Of a stretch of 64,000 nt of DNA, positions 25,860-34,372 are shown piece after piece. Location: positions 1-64,000 of the IMG/VR virus record IMGVR_UViG_3300017613_002557; one strand, given 5' to 3'. A program made the position numbers and the translations under genes. Source of the DNA: a virus. How positions within the stretch are numbered: position 1 is the stretch's first letter; every line of letters starts with the position of its first letter. Below the pieces are notes generated by a model. That model ran no database searches. It was not told the DNA's origin and was given only the letters and a program-made list of their open reading frames with translations.

Positions 25860-25916
25860 CATATTATCGTCGAAAGTGTGTAATTGAGTAAATGCTATCC
25901 AAAAAAAGGAGCTATC

Positions 25917-26669
25917 ATGGATTCAGAATGTTTGCATGAAAACATTGGCGTTATACGTCAATGCGGAACACGTGTTCGAGGAGTTCCCTACATCTGCTGC
26001 GGCAAGTCAATTTATGGCCGCCCGATCAGTTACTTTATTAAATGCCCGCCAATAAAAATTCCCTTTAGCTTCAAAAAGCGCGGAATGCTGCTGTTTACAA
26101 AGAAAGATCCCAACACCGGCGAAGACATATATCACATCCTTGATCATGTTGGTATGCAATATCAGGTTGCTGATATGATCGAGGAGGTGAGGGCGCATGG
26201 GTTGTCTCGGAAAACCCATGAAAACTTTCCGTTTGATAAGCTGGATCCGTTCAAAAGCAAAATCTGGCTGTGTCACTCACAAGCGTGGATTCGTAGAATG
26301 ACAGACACATTTGAGACGTGGGAGTGTCAAAAAAAACTTGTGGCCCATATGCCGGATTACATGCGAGAAAATACTCCGGAACTGTGCTGTAGTGGCGGCT
26401 GGTATCAAAACATCCGCGATGCTGTGCCTTATGTGAAAACAGATGTTATCGATCTGTTCCCGCGTCCTGTTGAACGAACATTAGAAGGAGGACATACATA
26501 CATTGGATCAGCATCTCCAGAAGACTGTGAACTTGAGTATAACGAAGCGGTTTTTTTGGTGCTGCCGATTACCAATATTTCGGTCCCTGAATATGGGGCC
26601 GAATCAAGACGGGTTGTTCAAAAAATCAGAGAAAAGTCTGATATTCCAGTTCTCGAAACGGAGGCATAG
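25917..26669 (+). CDS. Hypothetical protein, 250 aa
   Basis: First gene of the operon leading to the ParB-like protein and primase. AAAAGGAGCT precedes ATG 25917. It has several cysteines (ICCGKSIYGRP, CHSQAWIRRM, WECQKKL, LCCSGGWYQ) and a basic N-terminal half; no known domain recognised. Confidence 0.6.
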   Translation: MDSECLHENIGVIRQCGTRVRGVPYICCGKSIYGRPISYFIKCPPIKIPFSFKKRGMLLFTKKDPNTGEDIYHILDHVGMQYQVADMIEEVRAHGLSRKTHENFPFDKLDPFKSKIWLCHSQAWIRRMTDTFETWECQKKLVAHMPDYMRENTPELCCSGGWYQNIRDAVPYVKTDVIDLFPRPVERTLEGGHTYIGSASPEDCELEYNEAVFLVLPITNISVPEYGAESRRVVQKIREKSDIPVLETEA

Positions 26670-26670
26670 T

Positions 26671-26901
26671 ATGTACCAAAACAACACGTTTAAAAGTGAC
26701 TGCATCTATAGCAGACATGCGTCTGTCAATAAATACGGCGAAATAGATCCAACCACTAGAAGAAAAGGATTTTTTATGGAGTGGCATCAATCAAACAACA
26801 GAGTTCGTGCAATTGTGGTTGACGCCGAAACGCAAGCACCTGTTATGGTTGGTTTACGTCAAATTAAGTTCGTGCCTGAAATTAATAACACAGAATCATG
26901 A
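26671..26901 (+). CDS. Hypothetical protein, 76 aa
   Basis: Starts two bases after the previous stop; the SD GGAGG lies inside that gene. Short protein with a FFMEWHQSNNRVRAIVVDAE segment, suggestive of a small beta-barrel (SH3/KOW-like), but not assignable. Confidence 0.5.
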   Translation: MYQNNTFKSDCIYSRHASVNKYGEIDPTTRRKGFFMEWHQSNNRVRAIVVDAETQAPVMVGLRQIKFVPEINNTES

Positions 26902-26944
26902 AAGTATGTATGTGTTGCATGCACATATATACGATCAATAGATT

Positions 26945-28267
26945 ATGCAAGAAACACCAAATCACAAAATACACGCATTGATTAAAGAAACGTTCGGGGA
27001 CCATCCGGTTTTTCTCAAAACCGGTGATTTTTACACCACCTATAACGCCGATGCACACACAGTAAGCGGCATTATTGGTGTCAAAATACAGAAAATTGAC
27101 AATGATACCGGGACATACGAGATGCTGGAAATTCCGCCAGACAGCAATGGACACTTCGACAGCATCAAACACTTGCGCCCGGTCATGGTCAATGATACAA
27201 AAGATCCATTCAATACTTTCCGCTATTACGGCGAAGACAAGCCAAAGCAAACTGAACTCTGGGAATTGCCTGATCAACCGATAATACGGCCAAAACGGCG
27301 AATACTTCTGCTCGACCAATTTGAGCCAAATGATAAATTCCATCGGTTGCCACCAACTGAAGATTTTGTCACAAGCATGCGATACGTTTTGATCAATGAC
27401 ATTGCGGTCGCTGAACCAGACGAAGATGGTGAATTTTTCAAAGTCGCTGCTGGTCAAGGGCGCATATGGTCTGCAAGAATCCTGAACGAACGACTCGGAG
27501 AAGAATCACCATATTGGGGCGGTATCAGATCAAATGTGTGGCCGAAAAACACACCACTTGATTGGATTCGACTCATTGAGAATAAAATCCGTGAAGAGAA
27601 CGTTCTAAGCGACTTATTCGCTTATAAGAACCTTCTTCAATCCGGCAGAACGGTTGCTGAAGTCTCCAGAATGGTCGGGAAAAAGCAGAGCGCTGTTAAA
27701 CGGACTCTGTCACTCGATGCGCTGGTTCCGGAATTGCGTCAACGGCTTATGACCGGCGATATGTCAGCAACTACGGCATTACATGTGGCCCGTAAAAAGT
27801 GGAGTGAGAAAACACAGCAGGCGTTTACTAAAGACTGCAAAACACGCAACGTATCGGACAGGATTATTGGGAAAGATGTGATGGAATTCCTGAAGGTTCA
27901 CGAGGGCAGGCAAGAGTTTTTTGATTCAATTAATGATGACACCAGGTCGCTTGAAGAACTCAAGGAAGAGAATATCAAAGAGACGACTAAACAGAATCCT
28001 GGTGAATACACGTGCCACGATTGTGGCGGTACTGGCTTGTACCCGACCGGAAAAGGTGTTGCTGGGGTAACATCTGCGATTGTCAAAAAAAACGCCTACA
28101 ACGCTGCTGATGAATCAGAAGAACCATGTTACCATGATGAGGTGACAATTGTCTTTTCATTTCAGTCGCCACTGAATTCAAAAGCTCCATTGAGTATGAC
28201 GATCTATGCTCAGGACGGGCAAAAGTACGCCAAAGAAAATTTTCACATTGACGCTGAGGTCAAGTAG
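26945..28267 (+). CDS. ParB-like DNA-binding protein, 440 aa
   Basis: A ParB-box-like segment (VAAGQGRIWSARILNERL) precedes a KorB/ParB helix-turn-helix region: SGRTVAEVSRMVGKKQSAVK and LVPELRQRLMTGDMSATTAL, whose order matches the ParB family. The first ~140 residues are extra, and a zinc-like CHDCGGTGLYP sits near residue 360. Stand-alone ParB-type proteins act in plasmid partition or as transcription regulators. No ParA gene is visible in the window. A palindrome-rich region at 51.2-51.4 kb is a candidate target. Confidence 0.6.
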   Translation: MQETPNHKIHALIKETFGDHPVFLKTGDFYTTYNADAHTVSGIIGVKIQKIDNDTGTYEMLEIPPDSNGHFDSIKHLRPVMVNDTKDPFNTFRYYGEDKPKQTELWELPDQPIIRPKRRILLLDQFEPNDKFHRLPPTEDFVTSMRYVLINDIAVAEPDEDGEFFKVAAGQGRIWSARILNERLGEESPYWGGIRSNVWPKNTPLDWIRLIENKIREENVLSDLFAYKNLLQSGRTVAEVSRMVGKKQSAVKRTLSLDALVPELRQRLMTGDMSATTALHVARKKWSEKTQQAFTKDCKTRNVSDRIIGKDVMEFLKVHEGRQEFFDSINDDTRSLEELKEENIKETTKQNPGEYTCHDCGGTGLYPTGKGVAGVTSAIVKKNAYNAADESEEPCYHDEVTIVFSFQSPLNSKAPLSMTIYAQDGQKYAKENFHIDAEVK

Positions 28268-28329
28268 GTTTAGAATTGGTCAAATACTGAGGCTGGGATC
28301 CCCGCCTCAACATAGCATTGGAGAATAGT

Positions 28330-28971
28330 ATGAAACCCTACATCAGACAAAAAGTAAAGAGGGCACGAGAGGTGTTTTTGAGTCGGTTCGACATCGAGCT
28401 TTCAATGAAGATGCACAATCAATTGGTCGGGCAGATTACGAATGGAAACGCTGAACTTGTGGCACATAAAGATAGAAACACCGCCCTGTATAGAATGACG
28501 ATACGTGGGCAAAAGATGGTCGTTGTCTATCATAAAAAGGATCAGTACATTGTGACGGCTCTGTTTGATAAAGAGCAAACCCATACATTAGCCTGGGAAT
28601 GCGGGTTTAAATGCGGACTTGCTCGTCAACAGACGAAAAACCCGCACCCAGAAGACACACAGGAATACTGGGAATTTGAACACGGCAGAATTGCCGGTAG
28701 AAACCGGAGTATTGAGAGCGCGAACATGCCGTCTGCAAAAGAGTACAAAGAAACTCATGGGAAAATCCCGTACGGCACAATTCTTTTGCTGTGTGACGAT
28801 ACCTACATTTTTTCTGAGCGTTCTAATGGGTTTGTAGTTACTGGCAGGACGTCAGGAAATAGTGACAAGGGCATCGACTTGCGTCAAAGAGGTGCGCGGG
28901 TTGCAGGAAGATGTTCAGACATAAATACGTGGCTTCGATATGGCTCAATTTTTCCGCTTGAGGAGGTATAG
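28330..28971 (+). CDS. Hypothetical protein, 213 aa
   Basis: Unknown basic protein; a central KDRNTALYRMTIRGQKMVVV strand region and a WECGFKCGLARQQ segment. A TGAGGC/GCCTCA hairpin lies just upstream (28288-28309). The stop is two bases before the primase TTG start, so the two are coupled. A primase- or DNA-associated role is only suggested by the neighbour. Confidence 0.5.
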   Translation: MKPYIRQKVKRAREVFLSRFDIELSMKMHNQLVGQITNGNAELVAHKDRNTALYRMTIRGQKMVVVYHKKDQYIVTALFDKEQTHTLAWECGFKCGLARQQTKNPHPEDTQEYWEFEHGRIAGRNRSIESANMPSAKEYKETHGKIPYGTILLLCDDTYIFSERSNGFVVTGRTSGNSDKGIDLRQRGARVAGRCSDINTWLRYGSIFPLEEV

Positions 28972-28972
28972 T

Positions 28973-30733
28973 TTGACTCACAAACGTATTCCTGATACGG
29001 TGCTTACTGAAATCAGACAACAAGCTGACATTGTCGAAGTGATTTCAGAATACGTCGCATTGACGAAGTCCGGGAAAAACTATAAGGGACTGTGCCCATT
29101 CCATCAGGAAAAAACGCCGTCCTTTGTGGTCAGTCCTGAAAAGAAAATTTTTCACTGTTATGGCTGCGGTGTCGGTGGAAATATCTTCTCTTTTCTTGTA
29201 AAGCATGAAAAGTGCTCGTTTCCTGAATCTGTCGGTATGTTGGCAAAACGCGCCGGTATCAACATGTCGGACAATACTGACACACAAGGCACACAAGGCA
29301 CACAGCAGATTGAACACAAAGATCAACTGTATCGGCTACACAAGGATGTTAGCGAGTATTTCACAACACAACTTGTCAGCAATCATAACGCTACTGAGCG
29401 CCTTCGGCAACGAGAGGTCTGCGCGGCAGCGGCACAGTCATTTTCACTAGGATATGCACTCCCGTCATGGGAGAATATACAGAAACACTTTGCCAGCAAA
29501 TACCCGATCGATCTGCTTCTTGAAAGCGGCTTGCTAATACAGCGTAAAAATGGCAATGGATACTATGACCGGTTTCGTGATCGGATCATAATTCCAATCA
29601 CAGATGATCGCGGCCGGGTGATCGCGTTTGGCGGGAGAGCAGTCAATGATGACCTAAAATATGTAAACTCGTCAGAATCACCGATCTTTCAGAAAAACCG
29701 GGTACTGTTTGGACTCAGTCATGCAAAACAAGCCATTCACCAGCATGGGTATGTCGTAATTGTCGAAGGTTATTTTGACATGATTGTGCCCTTTAGTCTG
29801 GGTGTGCAAAATATCGTTGCCACAATGGGAACGGCATTAACACAGCAGCACTTACGTGTACTTCAGCGGTATACCCGCAATGTTGTTCTGATGTTTGATG
29901 GCGATCACGCCGGAATCACTGCTGTGCAGCGTTCTCTCGATCTGTTTCTTGAGTCTGGGTTTACTGTGACGGCTGCTGTTCTACCAAAAGATATTGACCC
30001 AGATAAGATGATTCGAGAAATGGGAGTAGACCAATTTAAGCAATGTATCACACAGGCGCACCCACTGCTCGATTTTATCCGTGGTCATATCATGGCACAA
30101 TACGATCTTTCGCGTACCGATCAACGTGTCGCCTGCGCGAATAAAATCTTGGCGACAATTGTCAAAATTCAAAATATTCCAGAACGCAATACCCAGATCA
30201 GTAAAACTGCCGGGTTGCTCCAAATAACGGATGCGGACAAAGCTCTTCTGGATGAATTTCGTAAAGGGACACGTACCGGCAAGCCACGTGTGACAATTCC
30301 GGTAAAGACAGAGATCGCACTTCCTCCTCTGGAGCGCTTTCTAGTGAAAGCCCTGTTGAAAGACAAACAGCTTATTAAATATGTCAAACATGTTGGGCCA
30401 GCTACTTTTTCGCACACAATCACACGTAAAGTAATTGAGGTGTTGCTGTTTAACGAAACATCTGAGTGCGAGTCACGTGTTTTAGACCACTTTCACACAG
30501 CAGACTACCAATCATACCTCACAGAACTGTTTCTGCAAGTAGATGAGGTTGTGGACCCAGAGACGACAGTCAGAGATTGTTTGAACAGACTACAACAACA
30601 GACAGCCAGGAAACGTGCATGTAAGGACACATTGCGGCTGCAAGAACTACAAGAGCAAACAGACAGTGTCGAATTCGCTGCGCTTATCCAGCGCAAAAAT
30701 AAACAACTTCAGGAAAAGCGACATCAAAAATAG
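28973..30733 (+). CDS. dnaG: DNA primase DnaG
   Basis: 586 aa. The N-terminal zinc-binding domain is intact: CPFHQEKTPSF then HCYGCGVGGN. A TOPRIM catalytic core follows: VVIVEGYFDMI and LMFDGDHAG. A C-terminal helicase-interacting region matches normal DnaG length. TTG 28973 is chosen because AGGAGGTATAG precedes it directly and the upstream gene stops at 28971; the ATG at 28940 lacks an SD. The primase lays down primers for the DnaB helicase at 11291. Confidence 0.9.
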   Translation: MTHKRIPDTVLTEIRQQADIVEVISEYVALTKSGKNYKGLCPFHQEKTPSFVVSPEKKIFHCYGCGVGGNIFSFLVKHEKCSFPESVGMLAKRAGINMSDNTDTQGTQGTQQIEHKDQLYRLHKDVSEYFTTQLVSNHNATERLRQREVCAAAAQSFSLGYALPSWENIQKHFASKYPIDLLLESGLLIQRKNGNGYYDRFRDRIIIPITDDRGRVIAFGGRAVNDDLKYVNSSESPIFQKNRVLFGLSHAKQAIHQHGYVVIVEGYFDMIVPFSLGVQNIVATMGTALTQQHLRVLQRYTRNVVLMFDGDHAGITAVQRSLDLFLESGFTVTAAVLPKDIDPDKMIREMGVDQFKQCITQAHPLLDFIRGHIMAQYDLSRTDQRVACANKILATIVKIQNIPERNTQISKTAGLLQITDADKALLDEFRKGTRTGKPRVTIPVKTEIALPPLERFLVKALLKDKQLIKYVKHVGPATFSHTITRKVIEVLLFNETSECESRVLDHFHTADYQSYLTELFLQVDEVVDPETTVRDCLNRLQQQTARKRACKDTLRLQELQEQTDSVEFAALIQRKNKQLQEKRHQK

Positions 30734-30745
30734 GAGCGTACGCCG

Positions 30746-30943
30746 ATGTTATCAAACGAGCAAGTTACCAAAATTCAGGCTGCTATTCAGGCTATTGAGA
30801 CAGCAGAAGAAGTTAGTATTTGTCATACTTTTCTGACCGATGCAAAAATACTGTTACAAGAAGTGCTTGGCGAAGATCAGTCTGATCAATATCTTGACAT
30901 TGAGGCTAAAATATTCGATGAAAGCGATTTTGACGAGGGCTAA
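30746..30943 (+). CDS. Hypothetical acidic protein, 65 aa
   Basis: Short acidic helical protein (VLGEDQSDQYLDIEAKIFDE). An AGGAGCG precedes the ATG. Location after dnaG suggests cotranscription. Unknown function. Confidence 0.5.
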   Translation: MLSNEQVTKIQAAIQAIETAEEVSICHTFLTDAKILLQEVLGEDQSDQYLDIEAKIFDESDFDEG

Positions 30944-30947
30944 ATAT

Positions 30948-31184
30948 ATGACAAACGAACAAAAGTTACACCTTGCTCTTGCAACTTTACGAGGTATCGT
31001 AGACTATGAAAGATCGCTAAAAGACACTCCAGGATTCGATGGTGCTGTATGGGTAATGTCATATACAGGACTAAACATGTGTGGATATTTGGACAAAGAT
31101 TTTGGCGATCTTCATGCATACCCAACAGAGAAAGAGAACCCTCAAAGGTGGGTAGCAGAAAGACAACAATGTCATGCAAAATAG
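30948..31184 (+). CDS. Hypothetical protein, 78 aa
   Basis: Begins MTNEQKLHLALATLRGIVDY; starts four bases after the preceding stop. Small alpha/beta protein, no known family. It ends 30 bases before the second copy of the 47-nt hairpin element. Confidence 0.5.
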   Translation: MTNEQKLHLALATLRGIVDYERSLKDTPGFDGAVWVMSYTGLNMCGYLDKDFGDLHAYPTEKENPQRWVAERQQCHAK

Positions 31185-31213
31185 CACTGCCGGTATTTAA
31201 ATGGCACACAAGA

Positions 31214-31259
31214 CGTGATTTTTATCACGAGTAAGTCGTGACAATTATATTGTTATACG
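31214..31259 (+). repeat. 47-nt hairpin element, copy 2 (directly before cassette island 2)
   Basis: Contains CGTGAT/ATCACG (31214-31229), then TCACGA-gtaag-TCGTGA (31225-31241), ACAATTATATTGT and the core GTTATACG (31252-31259). Relative to copy 1 the stem changed A to G on one side and T to C on the other, preserving pairing. The cassette-like DNA with its own promoter begins at the core. Confidence 0.7.
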
Positions 31260-31377
31260 CCTTGCGGCAGCGCAGTTCCTTGAAAAAAAAGTTTCTCCTT
31301 GTTTTCCTGTTATACAGGCGAAATCAGACACGGGGCAAAAATGTTTCATTTATTTTGTTTAATCTACTTGACAAATT

Positions 31378-31406
31378 AAACAAAAAGACTTATTGTGTAT
31401 ATTACA
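31378..31406 (+). promoter_or_regulatory. Promoter inside cassette island 2
   Basis: TTGACA (31378-31383), 17-bp spacer, TATTGT (31401-31406), followed by an AAGGAG 5-10 bases before ATG 31453. Own promoters are unusual for ordinary cassettes but usual for toxin-antitoxin cassettes. Confidence 0.65.
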
Positions 31407-31452
31407 AGACGGAAACAAGGTAAAACAAACAATCAAAACAAGGAGAAAAATC

Positions 31453-31683
31453 ATGAGAGATTACACACAAGAAGAAGCTGACCGGAAAGAATTAGTTGCA
31501 ATGAATCAGGCTATTGAAGACGCCTCGCAAGGTATGAGCTACGAAGAAATGATGAAAGATCCAAAGGTTGTGGTATTAATCCAAAAACGTGATGACTTCA
31601 AAGAACAAATCGAGGCGATGGCACAGGAAGAACTCGACGAATACAAAAAAGAAAATCCTTTTTTCAGTGAGTTATTAGCATGA
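31453..31683 (+). CDS. Cassette gene pair, first protein, 76 aa (acidic)
   Basis: Acidic helical protein (TQEEADRKELVAMNQAIED; MAQEELDEYKKENPFF) behind its own promoter. The stop overlaps the next ATG by four bases. An acidic/basic overlapping pair with a private promoter in a cassette is reminiscent of toxin-antitoxin modules, but neither protein matches a family I can name. Confidence 0.55.
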   Translation: MRDYTQEEADRKELVAMNQAIEDASQGMSYEEMMKDPKVVVLIQKRDDFKEQIEAMAQEELDEYKKENPFFSELLA

Positions 31684-31889
31684 AGAAAGAAACGAGAGGT
31701 GGCGCAGGCAGGAATCAAGGCTTGCGCCCCGGAACCTATAAAAACGCACAGAAGCCGCCGGAATTTAAGCATAGTATCAAAAAGCAAGTAAGCTACACGC
31801 CGGAACAGTGGCAGCGTGTAGAGGCAAAAATGAAAGAATACGGCATAAAGAAATTTAGCGATTATGCCAGAATGTTAACTTTATCATAG
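31680..31889 (+). CDS. Cassette gene pair, second protein, 69 aa (basic)
   Basis: N-terminus GGAGRNQGLRPGTYKN resembles the Gly/Arg-rich starts of some MobC- or phage-type small DNA-binding proteins; the C-terminal YTPEQWQRVEAKMKEYGIKK followed by FSDYARMLTLS looks like a ribbon-helix-helix. It may bind DNA and regulate the pair. Its stop lies next to attC site 2. Confidence 0.55.
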   Translation: MKKETRGGAGRNQGLRPGTYKNAQKPPEFKHSIKKQVSYTPEQWQRVEAKMKEYGIKKFSDYARMLTLS

Positions 31890-31893
31890 CGGC

Positions 31894-31955
31894 GCATAAC
31901 AAAAAATTGTACGCGACCGGAAAAAGCGCCCGGCGCGTAAATTTCGCCGTTATGC
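31894..31955 (+). other. attC-like recombination site 2
   Basis: GCATAAC (31894-31900) to GTTATGC (31949-31955), 62 bp. The central arms TTGTACGCGACCGG and CCGGCGCGTAAATTT pair except for one bulged A, the attC hallmark. Outer boxes are perfectly complementary. Cleanest of the three sites. Confidence 0.8.
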
Positions 31956-31977
31956 AACTTATGTTTGGAGGTAACGC

Positions 31978-32718
31978 ATGAAAATAGAACAACATATTTT
32001 AGATATAATCGAAGAAGGCAAAACAGACGGGAATTTATTTTTTCTGCCAAATCGTCAGCTTGACCGCAAGGTTTACCAGGATGTAAACAAGGTTCTTGGG
32101 TGTCTCGGAGGAAAGTGGAATCGGAAATTTAAGGCCCATGTGTTTGAGTCTGATATTTCAGGCGCTATTGATGATGTACTTTTAACCGGCGAAGTTATTA
32201 GCAAGAAACAAGAGTTTCAGTTTTTTGAAACGCCGGAACCTATTGTCAACCAACTTATCGAATTAGCAGAAATTGAAGTAGGGCATAAATGTCTTGAACC
32301 TTCTGCCGGTCATGGGAATATCGCTGAAGCATTGCGCGAAATTGTTGGCGATAACGTGACGTGTGTTGAAATGATGCCGGAAAATGTTGCTGTCCTTGTA
32401 AGCAAAGGTTTTCAGGTGCATGAAGGTGACTTTTTGCAGTATCTTTCCGGCGTAGGTTATGACAGAATTATCATGAATCCTCCATTCACACGACAACAGG
32501 ACATCGCCCATGTCGAAAAAGCTTTAATGCATCTGAAGGATGGCAGTATTCTTGTTTCTGTGATGTCTGTCGGCGTAACGTTTCGACATGACAAAAAGAC
32601 AACTGACTTTTGGTATAAACTTAGTGGATACGATTATGAGATTATTGAGTTGCCAATAGGAGCGTTTAAGGTTTCCGGTACTATGGTCAATGCAATAATC
32701 TTGAAGGTCGTTGCATAA
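31978..32718 (+). CDS. Cassette-borne N6-adenine DNA methyltransferase-like protein, 246 aa
   Basis: SAM-dependent methyltransferase fold: motif I LEPSAGHGNIAEAL, an acidic residue after strand 2 (CVEMMPENV), and catalytic NPPF (IMNPPFTRQQDI) typical of N6-adenine or related DNA methyltransferases. No separate target-recognition domain is obvious; the first ~80 residues are extra. GGAGGTAAC precedes the ATG. It is a complete cassette: attC site 2 before it and attC site 3 overlapping its stop codon. Could be a protection or epigenetic enzyme. Confidence 0.7.
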   Translation: MKIEQHILDIIEEGKTDGNLFFLPNRQLDRKVYQDVNKVLGCLGGKWNRKFKAHVFESDISGAIDDVLLTGEVISKKQEFQFFETPEPIVNQLIELAEIEVGHKCLEPSAGHGNIAEALREIVGDNVTCVEMMPENVAVLVSKGFQVHEGDFLQYLSGVGYDRIIMNPPFTRQQDIAHVEKALMHLKDGSILVSVMSVGVTFRHDKKTTDFWYKLSGYDYEIIELPIGAFKVSGTMVNAIILKVVA

Positions 32719-32821
32719 CAACCGCTTGCAGCCAGATTTGACCGCGTGGGTTCAAATCTGGCTGCTAAATTACAAGCTTCGGTGGCGCGTGGGTTCAAAC
32801 TGCTGAAGCGGAACGTTAGTA
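32713..32821 (+). other. attC-like recombination site 3
   Basis: GCATAAC (32713-32719, containing the TAA of the methyltransferase gene) to GTTAGTA (32815-32821). CCGCTTGCAGC pairs with GCTGAAGCGG leaving one unpaired G. A second perfect hairpin, GCAGCCAGATTTGA/TTCAAATCTGGCTGC, lies inside. Length 109 bp. Confidence 0.75.
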
Positions 32822-32843
32822 GTGCTTGAGAGGGATAATAATT

Positions 32844-33134
32844 ATGGACGGGAAAGAGATGTGTGCATTATTGAAACAGGAGGCACAAAAAGGAAATATT
32901 TGTTTTTTCGCTACACCTGATGAACTTGTAAAAGTGAACCTTGATGAGTTTATCAGGCAACCAGCAGAAGGTATGCTGTATGATTTGAATAGAAACAAAA
33001 TCACCGTATTACATTTCATCACTCAAGGGAACATGAAATGGGTGAATAATTATGCAGTGGCATTAGTGATAGAAAAATTAAGAGAGGTTGTTGGCCGTAC
33101 TGCTAACAAAACATTGGAAACGACACAGGGCTGA
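32844..33134 (+). CDS. Cassette-type small protein, 96 aa
   Basis: Follows attC site 3 with GAGAGGG before the ATG at 32844. Acidic/helical, MDGKEMCALLKQEAQKGN at the start. No following attC was convincing: 33135-33193 has only a weak GAGCGG...GCCGCC pairing. Unknown function. Confidence 0.5.
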   Translation: MDGKEMCALLKQEAQKGNICFFATPDELVKVNLDEFIRQPAEGMLYDLNRNKITVLHFITQGNMKWVNNYAVALVIEKLREVVGRTANKTLETTQG

Positions 33135-33193
33135 GCGGTGAACTTGCGGAAGCATTTAAAAATTAGATCCTCTGTTGAGCCGCCTTTTAAAAT

Positions 33194-33412
33194 ATGAAAT
33201 ATTTTTCTGATGATGAAATGTTGAAGAAAAGTCAGTTTTTTGCTTTTGCCTGCATTGGTGGGATGAAAGAAGGTTTTGACTATTCAGAGACGAAGGCGCT
33301 TTGTAAATATTGGGGCGAACAACGGCGAAAAAATCACTATCATGGTGGGTTTTTTAAGGAAGTTTCAGGTCAGCAGGCGTTGCGTCTACAGCGCCAGACT
33401 AGCAAAAGTTAG
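33194..33412 (+). CDS. Small hypothetical protein, 72 aa
   Basis: Basic, aromatic-rich C-terminal half (NHYHGGFFKEVSGQQ). It lies in the probable tail of cassette island 2. The stretch after its stop carries GTTAGCAAATG and then a CTTGAGAGG motif that also follows attC site 3, hinting at a degenerate site. No family recognised. Confidence 0.45.
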   Translation: MKYFSDDEMLKKSQFFAFACIGGMKEGFDYSETKALCKYWGEQRRKNHYHGGFFKEVSGQQALRLQRQTSKS

Positions 33413-33455
33413 CAAATGACTGCTGTGACGCGCATCGCTTGAGAGGTGAAATAGC

Positions 33456-33839
33456 ATGAATTGGAATACACATTTTTACTTGTATGCAAAAGGCCACTAT
33501 CAGAAAACTGACCTGATTGAGGATCTCAAGAAGGTTTTTGCAAAACGTTCAGCGGTTCCATTAGAGTGTTGTCAGCCAAGGGATGTGGCAATAGCATTGC
33601 TTGAATTAGCATGGAAGCACATTGCTGAAAGTGGGAATCCTGAATATCAATTTATTGAATTTATCAGCAGGCTCAGCCCCGTTGATATATTTGGACAAGA
33701 GCGTTGGTCTGGGGGTGATGGTTTCTGGAAAGTTTTGTTGAATGATTGCCTGCCTGTGCTACGGAATACGAAAGTGGCAGGTTTGGATTTAGGGGAAGCT
33801 GATCCGAAAGTGCTGCCGTTAAGATCGCCAAAGCATTAA
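33456..33839 (+). CDS. Hypothetical protein, 127 aa
   Basis: Preceded by GAGAGGTGAAATAGC before ATG 33456. Mixed helical protein, CCQPRDVAIALLELAWKHIA segment; no motif. Probably part of the accessory island rather than the core operon. The 109 bases to the next gene contain nothing I can support. Confidence 0.5.
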   Translation: MNWNTHFYLYAKGHYQKTDLIEDLKKVFAKRSAVPLECCQPRDVAIALLELAWKHIAESGNPEYQFIEFISRLSPVDIFGQERWSGGDGFWKVLLNDCLPVLRNTKVAGLDLGEADPKVLPLRSPKH

Positions 33840-33948
33840 GAAAGGATATTGATATGTCAAAACATAGAGCACTTGACGTATAGACGAAAAAAGCCTCGAC
33901 GTTTTTATGGGCAAGTCAAACGGGAGATTCTGCGCATAGCACAAAACA

Positions 33949-34371
33949 ATGCACAAAACACGTATTTCAATCAATGATACCCCACCAATAGCAATGCTGC
34001 GAAGCTGTCTTGCCGTTGCGTATGATCGGGTCATCCCCTCTGATTACATCGGTGATGCAGAACGAGAAGAGGGCTATTTTGAAGGTCGTTTTGTTGCTAT
34101 TGCGGCCCTGCCTATTTCACATCGTTTGTGCTTCCTCGTGCGTCTCGCCGGCGAACGCTACGCTCAGATTTATACCAACTGTAACGCGCCAAAAATCTTT
34201 AAGACAAAATACTATTGTGTGGACGAGTGGCACGATGGAATTGGGAAGATTGATGCATCCAGGGCATTTTCGACCAAGAAAACCGCCCTGGAATATGGGC
34301 ATGAGGTGCTTAAAGGGACTGAAATCTTAAATGATCTCGAACATTACGAGATCACCATTCTTTTTTCATGA
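33949..34371 (+). CDS. Hypothetical protein, 140 aa
   Basis: Alpha/beta protein (YEGDAEREEGYFEGRFVA-like segment, CFLVRLAGERYAQIY). No SD is visible before 33949. It converges on the minus-strand lipoprotein gene, one base from its stop. Function unknown. Confidence 0.45.
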   Translation: MHKTRISINDTPPIAMLRSCLAVAYDRVIPSDYIGDAEREEGYFEGRFVAIAALPISHRLCFLVRLAGERYAQIYTNCNAPKIFKTKYYCVDEWHDGIGKIDASRAFSTKKTALEYGHEVLKGTEILNDLEHYEITILFS

Positions 34372-34372
34372 T

